Source of the DNA: Sphingomonas sp. H160509
Lineage (GTDB): Bacteria > Pseudomonadota > Alphaproteobacteria > Sphingomonadales > Sphingomonadaceae
DNA length: 64,000 nt
Assembly: GCF_024124765.2 (NCBI RefSeq)
Contig: NZ_JAMXSR020000002.1
Coordinates: forward strand, 2,872,001 to 2,936,000
Reading direction: 5' to 3'
The notes under the pieces were generated by a model. It was not told the DNA's origin, did not search any database, and saw nothing but the letters and a program-made list of their open reading frames with translations. A program made the translations under genes and the position numbers. The stretch's first letter is position 1. Each line of letters opens with the position of its first letter. Positions 37,756 through 45,301 of the stretch are shown here, one piece after another.

Positions 37756-39814
37756 GCTGCGAGCGCCTGCTGCGAAGCGCCGATGACGGCGACGACTTCG
37801 ACGGCCTTCTCCTCGGGCACTTCGAAGAACGACATGACCGGCGTATCGGGCAGGCACGTCCGCACCAGCTTGCGGATCGCGATGCGGATGGTCGGCTGGA
37901 CCACCAGCGCGAACGGTTTCGCCTCGGCGATCAGCGGTTCGGCGGCGCGTTGCAGTGCCTCGACGATGCGGCGGCCGAGATCGGGTTCGATGACGTGGCG
38001 GCGCGATTGATCGGCGCGCATCGCCTGGCCGAGCAGACCTTCCAATTGACCCTCCAACGTCATGACGCGCAGCGGTTCGCGCACGCCGCACAGTTTCTGG
38101 ATGATGAGCGCGCCGAGCTCGGGACGGATCGTCTCGATGATCTCCTCGGCGTCCTGCGTGCGCTGCGCCGCGACCGCGATCGCGCCGGCGATGCGGCGGA
38201 ATTCCTTGAGCGGGACGTTCTCCGCGAGCAGGCCTTTCAGGACCTGCGTCAGCGTCGTGATCGGCAGCGGTGCGAGCGCGGCGACCAGCTGCGCGGCGCG
38301 TTCCTTGAGACCGTCGAGCAGCGCCTGCACCTCGTCCTGGCCGAGCAGATCGGACGCGTTCTGGCCGAGCAGGTGATTGAGGTGTGTCGCCATCACCGTG
38401 CCGGGATCGACTACGAGATAGCCCGCACCGGTCGCGGCATCGGCATCGCCCGCATCGACCCAGGTCGCGTCGAGCCCGAAGGTGGGATCCTTGACCTTCT
38501 TGCCGAACAGGTCGCCGAACGCCTGCCCGGTGTCGAGCGCGAGCATCTCGTCGGGCGACACGGTGTCCTCGCCGACGACGACGCCGTTGACGAGAATGCG
38601 GTAGACGTACGGCGCGAGGTTGATGTCGTCGCGGACGCGGACCTGCGGCACGACGAAGCCGAGTTCCTTCGACAGCTGGCGGCGGACCCCAGTGATACGC
38701 CCCATCAGCGGCGACCCGCGACGCTCGTCGGCGAGCGGTACGAGGCCGTAACCGATGTCGAGATTGACCTGCATGCCGTCGGTGACTTCCTCCCAGCCGA
38801 TCTTCGACTGGTCGATCGTCTCGACGGGGACGACCACGACGGGGGGCAGGGCGGCGCTCGATCTGGCGCAGCTTCCACGCGGCGAACCCGGCGATCGCCG
38901 CGGCGGGGGAGGATCACCATGTGCGGCATGCCGGGCAGGATGCCGAGCAGCGCGAGGATGACCGCGACCGGTGTCCAGGTGCGGGGGCTGCCGAACTGGC
39001 CGCCGATCTGGCCGGCGAGATCCTTGTCGGAGGTGACGCGTGTGACGATCGAAGCGGCGGCGATCGAGAGCATCAGGCTCGGCAGCTGCGCGACCAGCGC
39101 GTCGCCGATCGCGAGCAGGATGTAATTGTGCGCCGCATCCGCGATCGTCATGCCGTGACTGACGGGGCCAAGGATCAGGCCGCCGATGATGTTGGCGGCG
39201 AGGATCAGCATCGCGGCGACCGCATCGCCCTTCACGAACTTCGACGAGCCGTCCATCGAGCCATAGAAATCGGCTTCGGTGGAGACTTCGACGCGGCGCG
39301 CCTTGGCTTCGTCGGGGGTGATGAGGCCGGCGTTCAGATCGGCGTCGATCGCCATCTGCTTGCCGGGCAACGCGTCGAGCGTGAAGCGCGCGCTGACTTC
39401 GGACACGCGGCCGGCGCCCTTGGTGACGACGATCATGTTGATGATCATCAGGATCGCGAAGACGAAGATGCCGACGACGTAATCGCCACCGATCAGGAAC
39501 GTGCCGAATGCTTCGATGACGTGACCCGCCGCGCTCTCGCCTTCGTGGCCGTGGACCAGCACGATGCGGGTGGAGGCGACGTTGAGGCCGAGGCGGAAGA
39601 GGGTCGCGAACAGCAGGACGGTCGGGAAGGCGGAGAAATCGAGCGGTTTCTGCGCGTTGAGCGCGACCATCAGCACGGCCAAGCTGATCGCGATGTTCGC
39701 CACGAAGAAGATGTCGAGCATGAACGCCGGGATCGGCACGACCATGACGAGCACGAGCAGCAGGATCGCGAGCGGCAGGACCGACGCGCGCGCGTTGGAG
39801 AGGATGCGGTTCAT
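37752..39814 (-). CDS. flhA: Flagellar export gate protein FlhA, two frame breaks
   Basis: About 686 residues when repaired. The N-terminal half has eight membrane helices with ALNAQKPLDFSAFPTVLLFATL, TRIVLVHGHEG and the conserved cytoplasmic loop GRVSEVSARFTLDALPGKQM; the C-terminal half is the large nonamer domain (DPGTVMATHLNHLL, IAVAAQRTQDAEEII). Extra bases in G runs at 38905-38909 and 38841-38846 split it between the two halves. Central part of the proton-driven export gate. Confidence 0.94.
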
Positions 39815-39817
39815 CGC

Positions 39818-40676
39818 TTAGCCGCCCAGCCGTGCGAGCATCATATAGGCGAGCCGCGCGGTGTCGGGTGTCGGGCGCAGGATGCTGGCGGCGGCCTGCG
39901 TCGTCTTGCCGGTGAACCGGCCCATCGCCGTGGTCGCCCAGGCGAGCGCGTCGTCGGCGCTTTCGTTGTTGCCGGTGATGACCGTGCTGCCGTTCATGTC
40001 GCCCCCCCAGCTCGAGCGCCTGCGCGGCGTAGTTGGCGGGCGTCGCGGTCGCGCTTGCTCCTGCGGCGGCACCGCCGAGCTTGTCGGCGAACCGGTCGTA
40101 GATCGCCGACAGCGTGCGTGGCTGGTTGTTCGAATCGTAGAAGACGTTGTGGTTCGCGCGCGCCGCGGCGGGGAAGAGCGCGGCGCCGCTCGCCTGCGGG
40201 TTGGCCTGCATCGTCTTGAGGAACTTGGTCGCGCCGCCGAGGCCCATGAAGTGCGCCATATAGAGGTCGGTGCCCGATGCCGGGCGGTTCAGCGTGCCTT
40301 CGAGCGACGCCTTGTTGTCGGACGCATATTCGGCGGCCATCAGCGAGGCGGCGTTGGGATCGTTGCGCAGCGCCAGGATCGCCGCCTTGGTGCCGGCATC
40401 GCCGACCGAGAGGCGGCCGCTCGACGACTGGCCGATGCTGTTCGCGGCCCACGCCATGCCGTGCTCGGCGCCATGCTTCTTGACGACGGACAGCCAGCTC
40501 TGTTCGATGAACTGATAGAGGCCGGATGCGCTCGACGTGCCGGCCTTGGCGTTGGCGTTGAGCCCGCTCTCGAGCTTCGCCTGGCCCAGCAGATAGTCGA
40601 AATCCACGCCCGTCTTGCTGCTCGCAAGCGCGATCGCGGACTGGATCCGGCCGGTAGTGATAGGATTGACGGTCAT
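39818..40676 (-). CDS. Flagellar lytic transglycosylase (SLT domain), one frame break
   Basis: About 285 residues when repaired. The N-terminal SLT domain is clear: FDYLLGQAKLESGLN (catalytic Glu), SASGLYQFIEQSWL and GLGGATKFL; the C-terminal part is low complexity. It cuts peptidoglycan, presumably to let the rod pass, as SltF does in other Alphaproteobacteria. This replaces the muramidase half missing from FlgJ. A C run at 40002-40008 is one base too long. First gene of the sigma-54 operon with flhA and fliA. Confidence 0.85.
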
Positions 40677-40711
40677 GCCCGTGTGCGGTGCCCCTGGTTC
40701 AGGGGATGCTC

Positions 40712-40727
40712 AGCAAGGGGCGTGCCA
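40712..40727 (-). promoter_or_regulatory. Candidate sigma-54 promoter of transglycosylase-flhA-fliA operon
   Basis: Minus strand TGGCACGCCCCTTGCT matches the sigma-54 consensus TGGCACG-N4-TTGCW at every fixed position. Transcription would start about 25 bases before the ATG at 40676. A TTGCCG hexamer (40738-40743) sits just upstream. Confidence 0.8.
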
Positions 40728-40752
40728 GTTTTCGGGGTTGCCGCTCCCACTA

Positions 40753-40837
40753 CCGTCATCCTGACGAAAGTCAGGATTCAGAGCCACGTAGTCCACCCCC
40801 CTGTTACTCTGGATCCTGACTTTCGTCAGGATGACGG
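40753..40837. repeat. REP-like inverted repeat upstream of the flhA operon
   Basis: Two 31-base arms (40753-40783 and 40807-40837) are inverted copies with one mismatch. Each arm itself holds CCTGAC-GAAA-GTCAGG, a small hairpin. It lies between flgN and the sigma-54 promoter. Confidence 0.85.
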
Positions 40838-40863
40838 AGGTTAAAAGGGAGGGGGCGCAGAAG

Positions 40864-41181
40864 TCAGGCGTACGCGGCGCGCAGACCCGGACGATACCCG
40901 GCAACGGCACCATCGCCGGTCAGGGTTTGCAGGCGGCGGCGGACATTTGCCGCCATCAAGTTGGTGTAGATCCGGCACGTCTCGTTGAGCCGGTTGGCTT
41001 CGTCGGCCAGCTCGCGGATCTCGGTGCCCGCAGGGCCGGTGCCCAGCAGCGCGACCTGTTCGATCCCGGCGAGCTTGTCCGCGGTCGCGCGCTCGAGGCT
41101 GGCGACGTCGTTCGACTTCAACGCGGCGATCTCGGCGTGCAGCGCGTCGATCACGCGGATCAGGGCTTCACGCCGCTTCAT
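40864..41181 (-). CDS. flgN: Flagellar chaperone FlgN-like protein
   Basis: 105 residues, helical, with LIRVIDALHAEIAALKSNDV and LADEANRLNETCRIYTNLMA, resembling FlgN, the export chaperone for FlgK and FlgL. Identification rests partly on position after flgM, which it overlaps by 14 bases. Ends just before a REP-like element. Confidence 0.75.
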   Translation of the reverse strand: MKRREALIRVIDALHAEIAALKSNDVASLERATADKLAGIEQVALLGTGPAGTEIRELADEANRLNETCRIYTNLMAANVRRRLQTLTGDGAVAGYRPGLRAAYA

Positions 41182-41485
41182 TGGAATTCCAGGCGAGGCT
41201 GAGCGCCATCAGCCGATCGGCGATGGTCGCGGGAAGGATGGGGAAGGTGCCGCTGGCGATCGCCTTCTTGATCTCGGCGACGCGCGTCGCGTTGATCGGC
41301 GGCGACGATGCCATCGTCCTGGCCAGTGCCAACGAATCCGAAAGGACCGGGTTCTGCGCCTGTGCCGCGGCTTGCGGCGAGGGCTGTACCGGAGTCTGAA
41401 CGGGCGTCGTCGGCGTCGTGGCGGCGACGCGCACGACGGAACGATCTCCTGCTACTGACGGCTTCGCGCCGATCGAGTCCACCAT
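41168..41485 (-). CDS. flgM: Anti-sigma-28 factor FlgM
   Basis: 105 residues: a disordered Pro/Thr/Gln-rich N-terminal half, then the FlgM helices with INATRVAEIKKAIASGTFPI and RLMALSLAW. Binds FliA until it is exported through the completed hook. Preceded by a TAAA-N15-GCCGTTCC sigma-28-type site, giving FliA-FlgM feedback. Confidence 0.9.
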   Translation of the reverse strand: MVDSIGAKPSVAGDRSVVRVAATTPTTPVQTPVQPSPQAAAQAQNPVLSDSLALARTMASSPPINATRVAEIKKAIASGTFPILPATIADRLMALSLAWNSNEAA

Positions 41486-41518
41486 GTCCGCATCCTTTGG
41501 TTTGCGATGACATCAGCA

Positions 41519-41545
41519 GGAACGGCCGCACGGCGAAAAGCTTTA
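41519..41545 (-). promoter_or_regulatory. Candidate sigma-28 (FliA) promoter of flgM-flgN
   Basis: Minus strand: TAAAGCTT... (from 41545) with N15 after TAAA and then GCCGTTCC (41526-41519). The -35 part TAAAGCTT is close to the enteric TAAAGTTT. Start expected near 41512, leader of about 27 bases. Confidence 0.7.
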
Positions 41546-41581
41546 GCAAAATTAATCTGTTTGCCGAATTTAGCTTAGACC

Positions 41582-42076
41582 TCAGTTCGACCAACCGGGC
41601 AGCGTCGCGTGGCCAGCCTCGACGGCGATCGCCTGGACCGGCGTACGCGTGTCGTCGACCTTGACCATGAAGCGGCCGCCGGGCGCGGCATCGCCCATCG
41701 CGACGCCTTCGCGGCTGATCGAGAACCCTTCGGTCCCCGCCTCGATCACGATCGGATCGCCGCGCTTGATGACTGGCGCGACCTTCACGGCTGGCGCGAA
41801 CGAGGCGGCGACCGCGGCGGGCGCATTGGCTGGGCGGACCACCTGCACGAAGATTCGCCATGCCGGTCCCGCGCACGATACGACCACCGCGTCATGCTGT
41901 TCGGAGCGCCACGACAGCGACACCGTAGGGCAGGTCGCGAGCCGCAACCGTGCGTCGATCGGCGTGCGTGCGCCACCCTCGGCGCCGGTCGGCCGGCCGG
42001 TGAACGCGGCAACCGAGCGATCGAGTGCGGCGGTATCCTGGAAGCTCGCGGCCATGAGCAGGAACGGGATGATCAT
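41582..42076 (-). CDS. flgA: Flagellar P-ring assembly chaperone FlgA
   Basis: 164 residues. Short hydrophobic N-terminus as export signal; the C-terminal SAF-type domain has VIKRGDPIVIEAGTEGFSIS and a final GGRFMVKVDDTRTPVQAIAV, both usual in FlgA. Periplasmic chaperone for FlgI. Its ATG overlaps the MotB-like stop (ATGA), so it is the last gene of the MotA-like/MotB-like/flgA run. Confidence 0.88.
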   Translation of the reverse strand: MIIPFLLMAASFQDTAALDRSVAAFTGRPTGAEGGARTPIDARLRLATCPTVSLSWRSEQHDAVVVSCAGPAWRIFVQVVRPANAPAAVAASFAPAVKVAPVIKRGDPIVIEAGTEGFSISREGVAMGDAAPGGRFMVKVDDTRTPVQAIAVEAGHATLPGWSN

Positions 42077-42609
42077 TGAGCGGTCCTTTGAACGTCACCC
42101 CGTGAGGGTTCGCCGACAAAGGCGACGGAGACGATGGCGGCGCGGCGGCCGGGCTTGGTGGCGGTGACGATCGCGACGCGGGACGGCGCGACCGCGGCTA
42201 GCGCAGCGGCAACGGTGCGCGCGCGGTCGGCGGCAAGGATCGCAGCGCTACCCGTCACGCGGTCGATATCCGCGGACGTGCCGTCGGTGGAGCCGGTGAC
42301 GGTGAGCATCACGCGAGGGTCGCGCGCCGCTTCCCGCGCCCAGGCGACGAGCGCGCCCGGCGTGGTCGGCAGGATCGCCGAACCCGGCGCGAAATCGAGG
42401 ATGCCGGCGGCGGCGACGGGCATCGGCGTCGGCTCGGTATCGTTGGCGCCGAAGCCTTCGCGGATACCCTTGGCCAAGTCCTTGCCGCCGATATGCTGCG
42501 TGGCTTGCAGGAGCACGAGAAAACCGACGAGCAACAGCGCGAGGTCGGCGAGCGTGATCAGCCAGAGTGGCTTGCCGGTCGGCGTATCGGGATACTCGCT
42601 CGCGTTCAC
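42073..42609 (-). CDS. MotB-like stator protein (second set)
   Basis: 178 residues. A single helix near the N-terminus, LWLITLADLALLLVGFLVLL, contains the Asp expected for the proton path of MotB. The C-terminal part has an OmpA-like pattern (FAPGSAILPTTPGALVAWAR, ...GSAAILAADRARTVAAAL) that would bind peptidoglycan. Shorter than the MotB at 53730. Paired with the MotA-like gene just upstream. Confidence 0.75.
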   Translation of the reverse strand: MNASEYPDTPTGKPLWLITLADLALLLVGFLVLLQATQHIGGKDLAKGIREGFGANDTEPTPMPVAAAGILDFAPGSAILPTTPGALVAWAREAARDPRVMLTVTGSTDGTSADIDRVTGSAAILAADRARTVAAALAAVAPSRVAIVTATKPGRRAAIVSVAFVGEPSRGDVQRTAQ

Positions 42610-43268
42610 GCGACGGTGGCCAGAACAGGCGCGACATACCCGCGCGGCGTCTCGCGTTCGGCAAGTGCGACGAGCGGCGCTTCGATACGCGCGCGCTCGA
42701 ACGCCTCGTTGCGCCCCTGCGCGCGCAGGCGGTTGGCGATCGGCATGAACAGCAGGTTTGCGAACAGCGCGCCGTACAGCGTGGCGAGCAGCGCCACCGC
42801 CATCGCGCCACCGATCGCGCCGGGATCGCTCATCGTCGCGAACATCTGCGCGAGGCCGATCAGAGTACCGACCATGCCCATTGCGGGCGCGACCTCGGCA
42901 GCACCGGCCCAGACGTCGGCGGCGGCGACGTGGCGTTCTATACGGGCGCGACGGCGATGCTGGACCAGCGTCGCGACGTCGGTCGCAGAGCTGCCGTCGA
43001 CGATCGCGGCGATGCCGGCGGCGACGTCATGGTCGGTGATGACCGAGCGATCGAGTGCCATCACGCCGTGGCGCTTGGCGATCCGCGAAAGCGCGGTGAT
43101 CTGTTGCAGCAGCGGATCGGCGTCGAACCGGCCGCGGCCAAGCGTCGTGACCGCGGCCAGCGCGCGGCCGAGGTCGCGGAAGGGCGTGCGAAGAACGACG
43201 GCGACAGCGGTGCCGCCACCGACGATGGCGAGCGCTGCGGGGTCGAGCAGTTGTGCGAGCGTGATCAT
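42606..43268 (-). CDS. MotA/TolQ/ExbB-family proton channel protein (second set)
   Basis: 220 residues from ATG 43268. Hydrophobic N-terminus, then a cytoplasmic loop (LRTPFRDLGRALAAV, ...SRIAKRHGVMALDRSVI) and the channel signature EVAPAMGMVGTLIGLAQMFA followed by IGGAMAVALLATLYGALFAN. This is MotA-like but shorter than motA at 52846. Overlaps its MotB-like partner by four bases. A sigma-54-type site sits so close to the ATG that the mRNA would be nearly leaderless. Confidence 0.8.
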   Translation of the reverse strand: MITLAQLLDPAALAIVGGGTAVAVVLRTPFRDLGRALAAVTTLGRGRFDADPLLQQITALSRIAKRHGVMALDRSVITDHDVAAGIAAIVDGSSATDVATLVQHRRRARIERHVAAADVWAGAAEVAPAMGMVGTLIGLAQMFATMSDPGAIGGAMAVALLATLYGALFANLLFMPIANRLRAQGRNEAFERARIEAPLVALAERETPRGYVAPVLATVA

Positions 43269-43281
43269 GTGCGTGGGGCGA

Positions 43282-43297
43282 TGCAAGGGGCGGGCCA
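43282..43297 (-). promoter_or_regulatory. Candidate sigma-54 promoter of the MotA-like/MotB-like/flgA operon
   Basis: Minus strand TGGCCCGCCCCTTGCA: GG-N10-GC spacing is exact, with one change from consensus. It closely resembles the flhA operon site TGGCACGCCCCTTGCT. The predicted start, near 43271, is only about three bases from the ATG. Confidence 0.6.
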
Positions 43298-43460
43298 GAT
43301 TGGCGGGCGTCATGCCGGGCACTTCGGCTACACTCAGGAGAGCCTCGTTCTTGCAATAGCGATCCACGTCGTCGATGGCTTCAGTTACGCCGACCGGTGG
43401 ATCCCGGATCAGGTCCGGAATGACGGGGTGGGTAGGGAGCCGCAACTCCTCACCCAAAGA

Positions 43461-43565
43461 ACCACCCCGGCGAAGGCCGGGGCCCAATTGGGGGACGCTG
43501 CTAACTGCGGATGCGCTTCGTTACTGCAACCTCTCCAATTGGGCCCCGGCCTTCGCCGGGGTGGT
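43461..43565. repeat. Perfect 31-bp inverted repeat (REP-like)
   Basis: Arms 43461-43491 and 43535-43565 are perfect inverted copies (31 of 31), each containing CCCCGGC-GAA-GGCCGGGG as an inner hairpin and CCAATTGG at the inner end. Just before it (about 43400-43430) lies a second repeat type with GATCCCGGATC and GGAATGACGGG. Confidence 0.9.
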
Positions 43566-43638
43566 GGAGATGGCGGAGTGACAGCGCCCCCTTCCTTGTT
43601 CTCCCGCGAAACATAGTGGTGGGGCGGGGTGCCGGGAG

Positions 43639-43742
43639 TTGCCGCCCCAACGCGCCGAGCGGCAACCGCCTTGCCGCTCACCTCTGCGACACCGGCAATC
43701 TCTTGCCGTTCGCCTTGCCGCCGCGTTGCCGCCGTCCGGCAA
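43639..43742. promoter_or_regulatory. Cluster of eight TTGCCG/CGGCAA hexamers, candidate FlbD enhancer
   Basis: TTGCCG at 43639, 43671, 43703, 43715 and 43726, and its complement CGGCAA at 43660, 43693 and 43737. All lie 31 to 135 bases upstream of the flgB sigma-54 site. The hexamer resembles the CGGCA core of Caulobacter FlbD binding sites (ftr). Confidence 0.65.
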
Positions 43743-43772
43743 ACCGTCATTTCCTACCCTGATCGCCAAAAC

Positions 43773-43788
43773 TGGCACGGCCATTGCT
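43773..43788 (+). promoter_or_regulatory. Sigma-54 promoter of the flgB operon
   Basis: TGGCACGGCCATTGCT fits TGGCACG-N4-TTGCW at every fixed position. Transcription would start near 43799, 30 bases before the flgB GTG, ahead of an AGGAG box. Confidence 0.85.
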
Positions 43789-43828
43789 TATGTCCGGTTG
43801 CGCAATGGTTGCGCCAGGAGACGGGCTT

Positions 43829-44167
43829 GTGTCAGGCGACACGCTTTTCGGAGTTCACGGGGCGGCACTCGAGGTGCGCTCGCAGCGCATGGGTGTGCTG
43901 GCGTCGAACATCGCCAACGCCTCGACGCCCGGCTTCAAGGCGCGCGACATCGATTTCCAGGCCGCGCTCGCGTCGGTCGAGAACGATGGCGGCACCAATG
44001 CCGCAACCAAGTTCCGCATCCCGACGCAGACCTCGATGGACGGCAACACCGTCGAGCTGAGCCAGGAGCAGACCGCGTTCGCCGAGAACGCCGTCCAGTA
44101 TCAGACGACGCTGTCGTTCCTGAACGGGCGGATCGGCCAGATCACCCGCGCGCTGAAGGGAGATTAA
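43829..44167 (+). CDS. flgB: Flagellar rod protein FlgB
   Basis: 112 residues. GTG start at 43829 with AGGAG eight bases upstream and downstream of the sigma-54 start site; earlier in-frame starts would lie upstream of the predicted transcript. MGVLASNIANASTPGFKARD is the rod-protein N-terminal motif, with ENAVQYQTTLSFLNGRIGQI at the C-terminus. Proximal rod component. Confidence 0.93.
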   Translation: MSGDTLFGVHGAALEVRSQRMGVLASNIANASTPGFKARDIDFQAALASVENDGGTNAATKFRIPTQTSMDGNTVELSQEQTAFAENAVQYQTTLSFLNGRIGQITRALKGD

Positions 44168-44170
44168 GCC

Positions 44171-44581
44171 ATGTCCAACCAGCCCATGACGATCTTCCAG
44201 GTCGCCGGCCGCGCGATGTCCGCGCAGCTCGTCCGGATGAACACCACCGCGTCCAACCTCGCCAATGCCGGCGGCACCGCGGGGTCCGCCGAGGCCGCCT
44301 ACAAGACGATGAAGCCGGTGTTCCGCACCAGCTTCGACGCCGCCAGCGGCATGTCGACGGTCGACGTCGAGCGCGTCGTCACCGCCGGTGAAGCGCCGAC
44401 CAAGCGCTACGACCCGGACAATCCGATGGCCGACAAGGATGGCAACATCTTCGAGGCGGCGGTCGATGAAACCCGCGAGATGGTCGACATGATGGAGACC
44501 GCCCGCAGCTACCAGAACAACATCGAAGTGATGAACACGGCCAAGTCGCTCATCATCGATACCCTCAAGCTAGGCCGCTGA
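44171..44581 (+). CDS. flgC: Flagellar rod protein FlgC
   Basis: 136 residues, normal length. N-terminal helix RMNTTASNLANAGGTAGSAE and C-terminal MMETARSYQNNIEVMNTAKS are the FlgC pattern. Proximal rod. Starts three bases after flgB. Confidence 0.95.
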   Translation: MSNQPMTIFQVAGRAMSAQLVRMNTTASNLANAGGTAGSAEAAYKTMKPVFRTSFDAASGMSTVDVERVVTAGEAPTKRYDPDNPMADKDGNIFEAAVDETREMVDMMETARSYQNNIEVMNTAKSLIIDTLKLGR

Positions 44582-44583
44582 TC

Positions 44584-45271
44584 ATGGCAACCTCCTTCGA
44601 CTCCACGCTCTCCAGCATCGGCATTACGCGCTCGTCGGCTGCCACGGCCACCAAGACGACGACGGCCGCTGCGGCAGGGTCGCTCAACCAGAACGACTTC
44701 CTGAAGCTGATGACCGCGCAGATGCAGAACCAGGACCCGTTCAACCCGGTCGACAACACCCAGATGGTCGCGCAGATGGCGCAGTTCTCTTCGCTCGCCG
44801 GCATCTCCGAAATGAACACGACCATGAAGGCGATCTCCGACAAGCTCGGCGCGACCAGCGCGAGCGATGCGATGGGCTATGTCGGCAAGACCGTCCTGAC
44901 CGAGGGGCAGCACCGCCTACGGTCGTACCGGCGGCGGGATCGCGGGCTCGGTCGAGCTGGCGGGCGCGGCGAGCGGCGTCAACGTCACGATCAGCGACGC
45001 GAACGGCGCCGCGCTCCGGACGCTGGCGCTCGGGCCGCAGGCCAAGGGCACCGTCGGCTACGACTGGGACGGCAAGGACGCGGCCGGCGCGGATGCCGGC
45101 AGCGGCCCGTTCACCGTCAGCATCAACGCGCAGAACAACGGCACCACGGTCGCTGTGACCGGGCTGGTCTGGGCACCCGTCCAGTCGGTCTCGACCACCA
45201 CGGGTTCCACCATCCTCACCCTTCCCGGGATCGGCGAAGTGCCGGTCAGCGCAGTCCGCCAGATCGGCTGA
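44584..45271 (+). CDS. flgD: Flagellar hook scaffold FlgD, one frame break
   Basis: About 228 residues repaired. LNQNDFLKLMTAQMQNQDPF is the FlgD N-terminal signature, with DNTQMVAQMAQFSSLAGI. After a GGGG at 44904-44907 (one base long) the frame continues with the FlgD Ig-like and Tudor-like part (GYDWDGKDAAG, TLPGIGEVPVSAVRQIG). Caps the growing hook. Confidence 0.93.
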
Positions 45272-45301
45272 TCGCACCCTCGATTTCAAGGAGTTAAACG
45301 C

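Noticed and set aside
37752..40676. 974-residue transglycosylase-FlhA fusion
   Set aside because: The middle third is out-of-frame FlhA; extra bases at 40002-40008, 38905-38909 and 38841-38846 explain the apparent fusion.
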